Source: Muribaculaceae bacterium (GTDB taxonomy: Bacteria; Bacteroidota; Bacteroidia; Bacteroidales; Muribaculaceae). From it: a DNA stretch of 64,000 nt. The notes beneath the pieces are model-generated. The model made no database searches. It saw nothing but the letters and a program-made list of their open reading frames with translations, and was not told the DNA's origin. Shown piece after piece: positions 55,580 to 63,169 of this stretch (position 1 is the stretch's first letter; each line of letters opens with the position of its first letter). The stretch lies in the NCBI GenBank assembly GCA_022510505.1, contig JAFLTL010000002.1, positions 1 through 64,000 of the forward strand, read 5' to 3'. Made by a program: the position numbers and the translations under genes.

Positions 55580-56332
55580 TTGAATAGGATTACCAATAGA
55601 ATCACGTTCCTGACCTTTGTCTTCGCGCTCATATTGACCCTGTCCGCTAAGATGTCGGCTCAGGAGCATTTCTCTAGAAACCTAGAAGGAATAAAATTCA
55701 TTCCGAAAGGTCAATGGATAACAGGATTAAGTGTCAGTTATTCCCAAAGTGACCAGGATAATTATCAGTTCTTGATAATTGAAAGATTAAAGGGCGACAC
55801 TTACACTTTCAAATTGTCACCTATGTTGATGTATGCGTTCAAGGATGACATGGCTGCGGGTGGCCGATTTGCCTATGCACGCTCTCTCACACGTCTTAAC
55901 AATGCCGACTTCGTCCTCGATAGCGAAACTGAATATAACCTTGACAATCTCTATAGTCTCTCCCACACTTTCTACACAACGGCTCTGTTCCGCAATTATT
56001 TCAGTCTCGGATCATCCACTCGTTTCGGACTGTTCAACGAGGTGGAACTGCAGTACGGCTACGGTCAGTCGAAGTTCGCTACCGGATCGGGCGATGCCAT
56101 CTCGGGCACCTTTCAAACGACCAACAGCATCAGCATTGGACTCACTCCGGGTGCAATCTTGTTTCTGAACAATTATTCGGCTATTGAAGTTAACATCGGT
56201 GTTTTGGGGTTCAATTATTCACATTCCAAAGCTGTAACCGATCAGATATATGTCGGGAATGAACATCATTCATCGGCAAATTTCCGCATAAACCTCTTTT
56301 CAATCACTTTCGGCGTAGTGTTCTATCTATGA
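55580..56332 (+). CDS. Predicted outer-membrane beta-barrel protein (paralogue 1)
   Basis: About 250 residues. A signal peptide (MNRITNRITFLTFVFALILTLSAKMSA) is followed by alternating amphipathic strands ending in an aromatic residue (FGVVFYL), typical of a small barrel of about 10 strands. The start is a TTG at 55580; the only near ATG would remove most of the signal peptide. The motif FIPKGQW after the signal, plus LFNEVELQYGYGQSKF and the GAILFLNNYSAIEVNIGVLG stretch, recur in the next gene, so the two are paralogues. Its stop overlaps the next ATG by four bases. Confidence 0.7.
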   Translation: MNRITNRITFLTFVFALILTLSAKMSAQEHFSRNLEGIKFIPKGQWITGLSVSYSQSDQDNYQFLIIERLKGDTYTFKLSPMLMYAFKDDMAAGGRFAYARSLTRLNNADFVLDSETEYNLDNLYSLSHTFYTTALFRNYFSLGSSTRFGLFNEVELQYGYGQSKFATGSGDAISGTFQTTNSISIGLTPGAILFLNNYSAIEVNIGVLGFNYSHSKAVTDQIYVGNEHHSSANFRINLFSITFGVVFYL

Positions 56333-57240
56333 AAAAGATTCTTGTTTTCTTGATTTTTCTCTCCGCCGCAGTACGATATGAAATAATGGCGACGGAAGTC
56401 ACTTTCCCCGGCGCCGGTCCTACCGAGAGCGAGGGAATCCCTGTCATTGACAAAATAAAAAACAGCAATAAAATCAAAGTCGATACCACTCAGAACCTTG
56501 ACTTTCTCGACGAACTGGTAATTGTCGACCGCGACACAATCCCCATCATTCTTCCTCAGGCCAATTATGGAAGATATGATCGTGGACTCTATAATTTCCT
56601 TTTCATTCCAAAAGGTCAATGGTCATTTGCAATGACTGCATCCTATGGAGAACTTGGAACTGAAGACCTTCAGTTTCTATCCTACGTCACCGACATCGAC
56701 TTCAACATAAAGGCCTATTCGGTCAAACCTTCGATCTCCTATTTCTTCCGACACAACCAATCCGTGGGACTAAGGTTCGACTATACCCGCATGGAGGGAA
56801 AACTCGACAGCTTCAACTTCGACTACGACGATGACATAAATTTCAACCTCTCAGGCGTCCGATATCTCAGTAACACCTATTCGGCCTCTGTGTTCTATCG
56901 AAACTATCTGGGTCTTGGAAAAGCCCGTCGTTTCGCAATCTTCAATGAAGTTGCATTCTCATTGGGAGGTGGATATTCTGAATTCACAAGAAATTATGCG
57001 GGAGTACCTAAAGTTACCCACACTGATATATTCACTGCCAATTTGAATTTCAGTCCTGGTGTTTGTGTCTTCATTCAGGAATATGTCAGTTTCAACGTCT
57101 CTTTTGGAGTCTTTGGACTCAACATCCGCAAAGAAAAACAAATAACCGATGGAATTGACGAAGGTTCGCGATTGTCGTCAGGTGCTAATTTCAAATTCAA
57201 CATCTTCAACATCGCCTTCGGCATGGGTATTCACATATGA
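56329..57240 (+). CDS. Predicted outer-membrane beta-barrel protein (paralogue 2)
   Basis: A 303-residue protein with a signal peptide (MKKILVFLIFLSAAVRYEIMA) and an extra 65-residue region before the barrel. It shares FIPKGQW, RNYLGLGKARRFAIFNEVAFSLGGGYSEF and PGVCVFIQEYVSFNVSFGVFGLN with the upstream protein. The first copy reads RNYFSLGSSTRFGLFNEVELQYGYG at the same place. Ends in an aromatic-rich barrel strand (FGMGIHI). It overlaps both neighbours by four bases. Function unknown. Confidence 0.7.
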   Translation: MKKILVFLIFLSAAVRYEIMATEVTFPGAGPTESEGIPVIDKIKNSNKIKVDTTQNLDFLDELVIVDRDTIPIILPQANYGRYDRGLYNFLFIPKGQWSFAMTASYGELGTEDLQFLSYVTDIDFNIKAYSVKPSISYFFRHNQSVGLRFDYTRMEGKLDSFNFDYDDDINFNLSGVRYLSNTYSASVFYRNYLGLGKARRFAIFNEVAFSLGGGYSEFTRNYAGVPKVTHTDIFTANLNFSPGVCVFIQEYVSFNVSFGVFGLNIRKEKQITDGIDEGSRLSSGANFKFNIFNIAFGMGIHI

Positions 57241-58826
57241 AAACAAAACTATTCTCGATGCCGTCCCGTCGCTGTCATTGTTTGACAATCGCCCTCCTGG
57301 CTTTATTGCTCGGCAGCTGCATAAAGAACGATATCCCCTACCCGAAGATTCAGGCTTCATTCACCTCCATATCGGCTGAATACCAGCAATCGGTGAACAT
57401 CGATTCGCTCAATCGAATCGTCACATTCAATTTGACCGAAAGAGCCAACATCGAGCGAGTGAACATTTTGGGTTATTCATTGACTCCTGGAGCGCGTATT
57501 GTAGCACCATCCGACACCTTGACAGTTCTGAATCTCACCAATGACGTCACCGTGACACTGGCATTGTATCAGGATTATGAATGGACATTGAAAGGAAATC
57601 AAACCATTAACCGTTATCTTGTGGTCAACAACCAGATTGGTTCATCGAATATTGATGTCATGGGCCGAAGGGTAATCTTCGATATACCTGGCAATGTCGA
57701 TGTTACTAAAATCTATGTCGACAGCATTAAACTCGGACCCGAAGGTTCCGTTATGTCACCCGACCTGAATCATCAGGTGGTTGATTTCTCGCAGGGTGTT
57801 TCTGTCGACGTAACAGCCTACGGAGAGACAACCACATGGCACATTTATGCCCAGGTGACCGAAGTTACGGTATTCACTACGGCAGCCTATCCCGGAACTC
57901 AGGTTGCATGGGTCTATGGCGAGGCCGAAGCTGGCAAGGATAATGGATTTGAATATCGCGAGTCAACATCTGCATCTTGGACCAAAGTTCCGGCCAACTG
58001 GATAACTATCGACGGAGGTTCCCTCATGGCTGTTCTCAGAAATCTTGAGCCGATGACCGAATATGCTGTCCGTGCCTATAGTGACGATATGTATGGTAAT
58101 GAGCTGACATTTACAACCCAAAGTATAGTCCAGATGCCGAACAGTTCATTTGAAGATTGGTCTCAGAACGGAAAGATATGGCAGCCATGGCTTGAGGGAC
58201 AGGAACCTTATTGGGACACTGGGAACCGAGGAGCTACAGTTTTAGGTTCGGCTAATGTTGAGCCAACCTCCGACACTTCGACCGGCACCGGTCTCGCAGC
58301 TCTCTTAAAGACCGAGTTCAAAGGCATTGGAAGCTTGGGCAAGCTTGCCGCAGGAAGTATTTTTGCAGGTTCCTATGTCAGGACCGACGGAACAAACGGT
58401 ATATTGTCGTTTGGACGAACCTTCGAGCAGAAACCCACGAAACTGAGAGGCTTCTGGAAATATCACACCGAACCTATATCTGACGTCACTGCCGGGTTCG
58501 AGGACTACATGGGACGCCCCGACACTTGTATCGTTTGGGTAGCTTTGATAGATTCTGAAGAACCGTTTGAGATTCGAACAAATCCCAATAACCGTCATCT
58601 CTTCAATCCCGATGCCGACGAGGTCATCGCCTACGGTTTCGTGGAATCGGGAAGTGACATACCTTCCTATACGCAGTTTGAACTCACACTGAACTATAAA
58701 TCCACGTCAAGGACTCCTGCCTACATTCTATGTGTGGCTTCTTCAAGCAAATATGGCGACTACTTCACAGGAGGTCGTGGAAGCCAGCTCTACATCGACG
58801 ACTTGGAATTGATCTACGATTACTGA
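57237..58826 (+). CDS. PCMD-domain surface lipoprotein
   Basis: A 529-residue lipoprotein. The signal ends LLLGSCIKND, with Cys near 25 as lipidation site and acidic/basic residues after it that resemble a Bacteroidetes surface-export signal. Repeated beta-domains follow. The C-terminal half (from about 300) begins NSSFEDWSQNGKIWQPW and ends LYIDDLELIYDY, the putative carbohydrate metabolism domain PCMD. The middle contains a fibronectin-III-like segment (YAVRAYSDDMYGNELTF). The context with two barrels suggests an envelope complex. radA follows after 16 bases. Confidence 0.75.
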   Translation: MKTKLFSMPSRRCHCLTIALLALLLGSCIKNDIPYPKIQASFTSISAEYQQSVNIDSLNRIVTFNLTERANIERVNILGYSLTPGARIVAPSDTLTVLNLTNDVTVTLALYQDYEWTLKGNQTINRYLVVNNQIGSSNIDVMGRRVIFDIPGNVDVTKIYVDSIKLGPEGSVMSPDLNHQVVDFSQGVSVDVTAYGETTTWHIYAQVTEVTVFTTAAYPGTQVAWVYGEAEAGKDNGFEYRESTSASWTKVPANWITIDGGSLMAVLRNLEPMTEYAVRAYSDDMYGNELTFTTQSIVQMPNSSFEDWSQNGKIWQPWLEGQEPYWDTGNRGATVLGSANVEPTSDTSTGTGLAALLKTEFKGIGSLGKLAAGSIFAGSYVRTDGTNGILSFGRTFEQKPTKLRGFWKYHTEPISDVTAGFEDYMGRPDTCIVWVALIDSEEPFEIRTNPNNRHLFNPDADEVIAYGFVESGSDIPSYTQFELTLNYKSTSRTPAYILCVASSSKYGDYFTGGRGSQLYIDDLELIYDY

Positions 58827-58842
58827 AATCTGAAAGTTCTCC

Positions 58843-60213
58843 ATGGCCAAGAAAGATAATAAGACTGTTTGGTTCTGTTCAAACTGTGGTGGAGAGTCGG
58901 CCAAATGGGAAGGTCGTTGTCACCTGTGTGGACAATGGGGAACTATGGTCGAGGAAAAAATTTCCCCTAAAACTTCGGCAGCTTCGTCCCGAGGGATGTT
59001 GGCATCAGAGAGCATGGTTCAGCGAATTTCCGATGTCAGTTCAAGCCAGGACGTCCGACTTCACATGCCTAGCGAGGAGCTAAACCGTGTTTTGGGAGGC
59101 GGATTGGTTCCCGGCTCTTTGATACTGATCGGAGGAGAACCCGGCATTGGTAAATCGACGTTGGTCTTGCAGAATATTTTGTCGATTCGATCCAGAAAGA
59201 TTCTCTATGTTTCGGGTGAAGAAAGTCCTCAGCAGATTAAAATGAGGGCCGACAGAATTGGAAAACCCGGTGACAACTGCTATATAGTTACCGAAACTTC
59301 TCTTGAAAAAATATTCGAACACATCAATGCGGTTAAGCCTGGGTTGATTATCATTGATTCCATTCAAACCATTTATTCCGATGATTTGGAATCATCGCCC
59401 GGGAGTGTTGCCCAGGTGCGAGACTGTTCGATAAGACTTCTTCGCTACGCCAAGGAGAATGGAGTGCCCGTCATTCTTATAGGTCACATCAACAAGGAAG
59501 GTTCCATAGCTGGTCCAAAAGTACTGGAACACATTGTCGATGCGGTTCTTCAGTTCGAGGGTGACGGAAAGTATATGTACAGAATGCTCAGGGCTATCAA
59601 AAACCGCTTCGGAAGCACTTCCGAACTGGGAATCTATGAGATGGGACAGAAAGGATTGAGGGAAATCACGAATCCTAGTGAAATATTGCTCTCCGAGGCT
59701 TCCCAAAATCTGTCGGGTACCACCCTCACAGTGACTGTCGAGGGGATGAGGCCGTTCTTGTTGGAAATACAGGCCCTCGTTAGCACTGCCGCCTACGGAA
59801 CACCCCAGAGATCGGTTACCGGGTTTGACCATCGCAGGATGAACATGTTGCTGGCCGTCCTGGAGAAACGTGTAGGTTTCAAGCTGGCTCAAAAGGATGT
59901 GTTCCTTAATATAGCGGGCGGATTTAAAGTGTCCGACCCGGCCATAGACCTGGCCGTTATCACGGCCGTTTTGTCGAGTAACATGGACATTCCCTTTTCA
60001 ACCCGTACGTGCCTCATTGGTGAGGTCGGTCTCTCAGGAGAGATAAGACCCGTCAGCAAAATCGAACAGCGAGTGTCTGAAGCTCAGAAATTGGGAATGG
60101 AATCAATAGTTATCCCGAAAGGAAATCTCAAAGCAGTCGACAAGAAAGATTTTCGTATAAAAATCATCGAAGTTTCAAAAGTAGAGGAATGTTTCACACG
60201 TTTCTTTTCCTGA
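58843..60213 (+). CDS. radA: DNA repair protein RadA (Sms)
   Basis: A 456-residue RadA, a RecA-like helicase that extends strands in recombination. The zinc finger uses Cys12, 15, 26 and 29. Walker A GGEPGIGKST lies near residue 93, the RadA-specific KNRFG motif occurs in RAIKNRFGSTSELGIYEM, and a Lon-like C-terminal domain ends the protein. Length and order are canonical. It is the cytoplasmic member of an otherwise envelope-protein run. The downstream DUF4421 gene overlaps its 3' end by 25 bases. Confidence 0.96.
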   Translation: MAKKDNKTVWFCSNCGGESAKWEGRCHLCGQWGTMVEEKISPKTSAASSRGMLASESMVQRISDVSSSQDVRLHMPSEELNRVLGGGLVPGSLILIGGEPGIGKSTLVLQNILSIRSRKILYVSGEESPQQIKMRADRIGKPGDNCYIVTETSLEKIFEHINAVKPGLIIIDSIQTIYSDDLESSPGSVAQVRDCSIRLLRYAKENGVPVILIGHINKEGSIAGPKVLEHIVDAVLQFEGDGKYMYRMLRAIKNRFGSTSELGIYEMGQKGLREITNPSEILLSEASQNLSGTTLTVTVEGMRPFLLEIQALVSTAAYGTPQRSVTGFDHRRMNMLLAVLEKRVGFKLAQKDVFLNIAGGFKVSDPAIDLAVITAVLSSNMDIPFSTRTCLIGEVGLSGEIRPVSKIEQRVSEAQKLGMESIVIPKGNLKAVDKKDFRIKIIEVSKVEECFTRFFS

Positions 60214-61259
60214 AAAGACATCTTCGGGGACTACTCCTCTTGATGATTCTTGTTTCCTTTCCATTCAAAGGGAATGCGATATCTTTTGCCTTGGATTCAA
60301 TTGCCACGTGGGGAAAGTTTCCTCGATTCGTGGTTAACACCTACCGATGGGGTGACAAATTCTTCAATTCCTACGATAGTTCCTATGTTGTTGGAACAGG
60401 CACGAAATTCAACGTCAAACTGCGAACCGAAACTTGGACCGACCATTATAGTTTCGGTATGGAACCTAATATGCGAATAAACATGGTTTCCAATGCCACC
60501 TCAACGGTGGGACTCCATTTGACCTATCTGGCCGTGTCTGTTGGATATGATCTGAACATAACAAAGATTTTTACCGGTACCAACTTGACGCGAAAACGTT
60601 TCATGTTTGGATTCAACTGCGCACTGTTCGCGGCCGACATATTCTTCTATGATAACAACACCGGAACCCGAATCACACGTTTCGGTCCAAAAGGAACCCA
60701 CAATGACGTTGACATTCCTTTCTACGGGGTCGACAACAAGGAATGGGGTATCGACCTTTACTATTTCATCAACAACAAGAAATATTCCCAGGCAGCCGCT
60801 TTTAACTTCAGTAAGATCCAGAAAAAAAGTCAGGGGTCATGGTATTTTGGCCTCTCCTATTGGAATCAATCCTACAATTTCAACTTCAATGAACTCCCCG
60901 AGTCAATGAGAGATCAGCTCCCCTTGTCATGGGAAGATTACTACTACAAGGTCAACACCCAGGTCTATTCATTGAAGGCAGGCTATGGTTATAACTGGGC
61001 TTTGGGAAAACACTGGATAGTTTGTGTGTCCGAATCTCCGATGATAGGTTTCCGAAAAGGAAACGTAAACGAAAACAACAAGAACTCCATAGCGTTGAAC
61101 AACATTCTCCGAGTATCGGCCGTCTACAATCTTAACCGATTCTTTGTTGGAATTGTGGGACGTGGTTACACCAGCATCGTCCATGAAAAAGAATCCAATC
61201 TCGTCAGCAATATGTATTCTATAGAAATTGCAGTAGGTTATCGCTTTAACATTTGGTAG
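60189..61259 (+). CDS. DUF4421 family predicted outer-membrane protein
   Basis: A 356-residue protein. The N-terminus (MFHTFLFLKRHLRGLLLLMILVSFPFKGNA) is a signal peptide, followed by beta-barrel-like strands with WGDKFFNSYDSSYVVGTGTKFNVKLRTETW. It ends in an aromatic pair (YRFNIW), suggesting outer-membrane insertion. The family is widespread in Bacteroidales with unknown function. The start lies inside radA; an ATG at 60243 would destroy the signal peptide. Confidence 0.75.
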   Translation: MFHTFLFLKRHLRGLLLLMILVSFPFKGNAISFALDSIATWGKFPRFVVNTYRWGDKFFNSYDSSYVVGTGTKFNVKLRTETWTDHYSFGMEPNMRINMVSNATSTVGLHLTYLAVSVGYDLNITKIFTGTNLTRKRFMFGFNCALFAADIFFYDNNTGTRITRFGPKGTHNDVDIPFYGVDNKEWGIDLYYFINNKKYSQAAAFNFSKIQKKSQGSWYFGLSYWNQSYNFNFNELPESMRDQLPLSWEDYYYKVNTQVYSLKAGYGYNWALGKHWIVCVSESPMIGFRKGNVNENNKNSIALNNILRVSAVYNLNRFFVGIVGRGYTSIVHEKESNLVSNMYSIEIAVGYRFNIW

Positions 61260-61283
61260 TACGAAAAAAACTCCCTACCTTTG
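61252..61283 (+). promoter_or_regulatory. Consensus promoter of rplS
   Basis: TTTG at 61252-61255 and TACCTTTG at 61276-61283 are separated by exactly 20 bases. The first element lies inside the end of the DUF4421 gene. About 70 bases of leader precede the rplS ATG. Confidence 0.75.
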
Positions 61284-61362
61284 CACCCTGGAAAGCGTAA
61301 TCTCTGGCGTGACAGGTGGTCCGTGAATATTGCGCAAGTATTAACCTTTGAATTAAAACTCA

Positions 61363-61731
61363 ATGGATCTTTTAAAAGTAGCCGAAGAAGCATTTGCTAC
61401 CGGCAAGGAACATCCCCAGTTTGGGCCTGGTGACACCATTACAGTTGCCTATCGAATCAAGGAAGGTAACAAGGAACGTATCCAGCAGTATCGTGGTGTT
61501 GTAATCCGCATTTCAGGTGAAGGACAGAAGAAAAGATTTACTGTTCGTAAAATCAGTGACAACATCGGAGTTGAAAGAATTTTCCCGATTGAATCACCGT
61601 TCATCGACAGCATCACCGTCAACAAATATGGTAAGGTCCGCCGCGCTAAACTTTACTATCTCCGCAAATTGACCGGTAAGAAAGCTCGCATCAAAGAGCG
61701 TCGCGTTGTTTCAAAGAAAGCTGCCGAATAA
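61363..61731 (+). CDS. rplS: 50S ribosomal protein L19
   Basis: A 122-residue L19. Signature segments: [38 protein letters not shown]-like ([18 protein letters not shown]) and [26 protein letters not shown]. It sits at the 30S-50S interface. Monocistronic with its own promoter and terminator. The leader between the promoter and the ATG might carry regulation, but no known motif was recognised. Confidence 0.97.
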   Translation: MDLLKVAEEAFATGKEHPQFGPGDTITVAYRIKEGNKERIQQYRGVVIRISGEGQKKRFTVRKISDNIGVERIFPIESPFIDSITVNKYGKVRRAKLYYLRKLTGKKARIKERRVVSKKAAE

Positions 61732-61753
61732 ACCGGTCGGAAGTGAAAAAATT

Positions 61754-61782
61754 AAAGGCGGGAACATTAAGTTCCTGCCTTT
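61754..61782. terminator. Bidirectional terminator rplS / acyltransferase
   Basis: AAAGGCGGGAAC at 61754-61765 pairs with GTTCCTGCCTTT at 61771-61782 (one G-T pair), with a five-base loop. T-rich on plus (TTCTATTTC) and on minus (TTTAATTTTTTC). It lies between convergent gene ends. Confidence 0.75.
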
Positions 61783-61783
61783 T

Positions 61784-62947
61784 CTATTTCTTCCTCAGCC
61801 AGTGGTCCGTGAGCCATTTCCTGACCGGGATATCATAGACCTTCACACTGGCATAGGCAACGGCAAGCGCCGCTATGAAGATCCAGGCAGCTACCCATAT
61901 ATGGGTCCCAAGCGGAGCGTCCGGGTGTCGCGACGCCCAACTCATCTGTGCATAAATCAGCGGATAATGGGTGACATAAATCGGATAGGAAATCAATCCC
62001 AGAAACTTACAAATCGCAACCGACTTTTTCCCCTTGAGCGGTGACCCCGCTCCGGCTGCCACGACCACAGGATACACAAAAAGTATCATGGCCGCACAGT
62101 AAACACCGTTTAGCCAGGCATGATCATTGCCGCCTACCCATGGCATTACCAACGTAGCAGCCAAAATTAACGAGCACCACCACATTCCACCTTTTTTGAA
62201 AGAGATACGCCATTTCGATAAACGATAAAGTAATAGACCCATGAAGAAAGGATAACACAGTCGACACAGAGCGATGTAGATTTGGGTGGGGGTCAGACTC
62301 CATCCGCCGATGACCGTATATTTCGCATATTCTCGTGGCGACAAAACCCCCATGATGTCGAAATTGAGCGCGAGATCAAGAGAGAAGAAAGCCGAAATAG
62401 TCACGAATATTATCAGAAGCGTTCGGCTGAAACGTCTGATGAACAAAGCGTAAAGAAGGTTTGCAACATATTCCCACAGCAACGACCATTGCGCACCGTT
62501 AAGAGGATTGATTTCCTGCCACCCTCTTATGTCCAGTGAAGGAGGTGTTGGAAACATAATGAAACCCAAAAGCAAAATTACCAAAGCTTTCCACCAGGGT
62601 GTCGACATGATTGGCTGGAACTCTGGGGAATCACCGAAATAGAACCAGAACGCACCGATGGCAGTCCCGAGAATCACCATTGGCTGCAACCTAATCAAGC
62701 GCCGTTTGATGAAGCTCCAGGTTGTCATGGTGTTCCATCGGTCATCGTATGCATATCCGATAACAAAACCCGACAGCATATAGAAAAAGTCGACCGCCAG
62801 GTACCCATGATTCAGAATTTGGAACCGCGGACCTTTTGAATAGGTCTCAAACAAATGAAATAAAACCACGATAATTGCAGCGACACCGCGCAGACCGTCA
62901 AGAATTTCAAATCGTGGTTTATCTGACAATGGATAATTCGGGTTCAT
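61784..62947 (-). CDS. Acyltransferase family 3 (O-acetyltransferase-like) membrane protein
   Basis: A 387-residue integral inner-membrane protein with about ten hydrophobic helices. The N-terminus FEILDGLRGVAAIIVVLFHLFE carries the family Arg and His residues (GLRGxAAxxVVxxH) used in acetyl transfer to sugars or other hydroxyls. YLAVDFFYMLSGFVIGYAYDDRW is the second signature. The target (polysaccharide, peptidoglycan, lipid) is unknown. Monocistronic; minus-strand TAAATTTG at 62981-62974 may be its -7 box. Confidence 0.88.
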   Translation of the reverse strand: MNPNYPLSDKPRFEILDGLRGVAAIIVVLFHLFETYSKGPRFQILNHGYLAVDFFYMLSGFVIGYAYDDRWNTMTTWSFIKRRLIRLQPMVILGTAIGAFWFYFGDSPEFQPIMSTPWWKALVILLLGFIMFPTPPSLDIRGWQEINPLNGAQWSLLWEYVANLLYALFIRRFSRTLLIIFVTISAFFSLDLALNFDIMGVLSPREYAKYTVIGGWSLTPTQIYIALCRLCYPFFMGLLLYRLSKWRISFKKGGMWWCSLILAATLVMPWVGGNDHAWLNGVYCAAMILFVYPVVVAAGAGSPLKGKKSVAICKFLGLISYPIYVTHYPLIYAQMSWASRHPDAPLGTHIWVAAWIFIAALAVAYASVKVYDIPVRKWLTDHWLRKK

Positions 62948-62973
62948 TCACATCTAACAGTCAAATGATTATG

Positions 62974-62981
62974 CAAATTTA
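62974..62981 (-). promoter_or_regulatory. -7 box TAAATTTG of the acyltransferase gene
   Basis: Minus-strand TAAATTTG (CAAATTTA on plus) lies 26 bases before the ATG at 62947. No correctly spaced TTTG was seen upstream. Confidence 0.4.
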
Positions 62982-63012
62982 ATAAAAAAAATATTATAGT
63001 CTGTTATCAGCA

Positions 63013-63093
63013 ATCACCCGTTGATGAAGCTAAAGAAGCTATAGAAGCTATAAAAGCTAAAGAAGCTACTATAGCTAGTTTAGCTATCACCCG
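63013..63093. repeat. 9-bp tandem repeat bounded by 8-bp direct repeats
   Basis: Seven imperfect 9-base units sharing AGCTA (GAAGCTAAA, GAAGCTATA twice, AAAGCTAAA, GAAGCTACT, ATAGCTAGT, TTAGCTATC) fill 63026-63088. ATCACCCG occurs at 63013-63020 and again at 63086-63093. One frame through the array is open from 62969 to the TAA at 63135 but has no ATG, GTG or TTG start, so coding is unlikely. The period of nine would keep a three-residue repeat in frame. Confidence 0.7.
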
Positions 63094-63169
63094 AAAACTC
63101 GAAAAAAGCTTCATCCCTAATTTTTACAACATGTAAATCTTCTCTTTTAACAAACTCCCTATTAATTAT

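Noticed and set aside
61706-62044. 112-codon plus-strand frame after rplS
   Set aside because: It runs through the terminator and antisense to the acyltransferase; composition matches a shadow frame.
63026-63088. CRISPR array
   Set aside because: Units are 9 bases with no spacers, and no cas genes are present.
62969-63137. Open frame through the 9-bp repeat (Glu-Ala-Lys/Ile repeats)
   Set aside because: No ATG, GTG or TTG start and no upstream promoter in the right place; kept only as a repeat.
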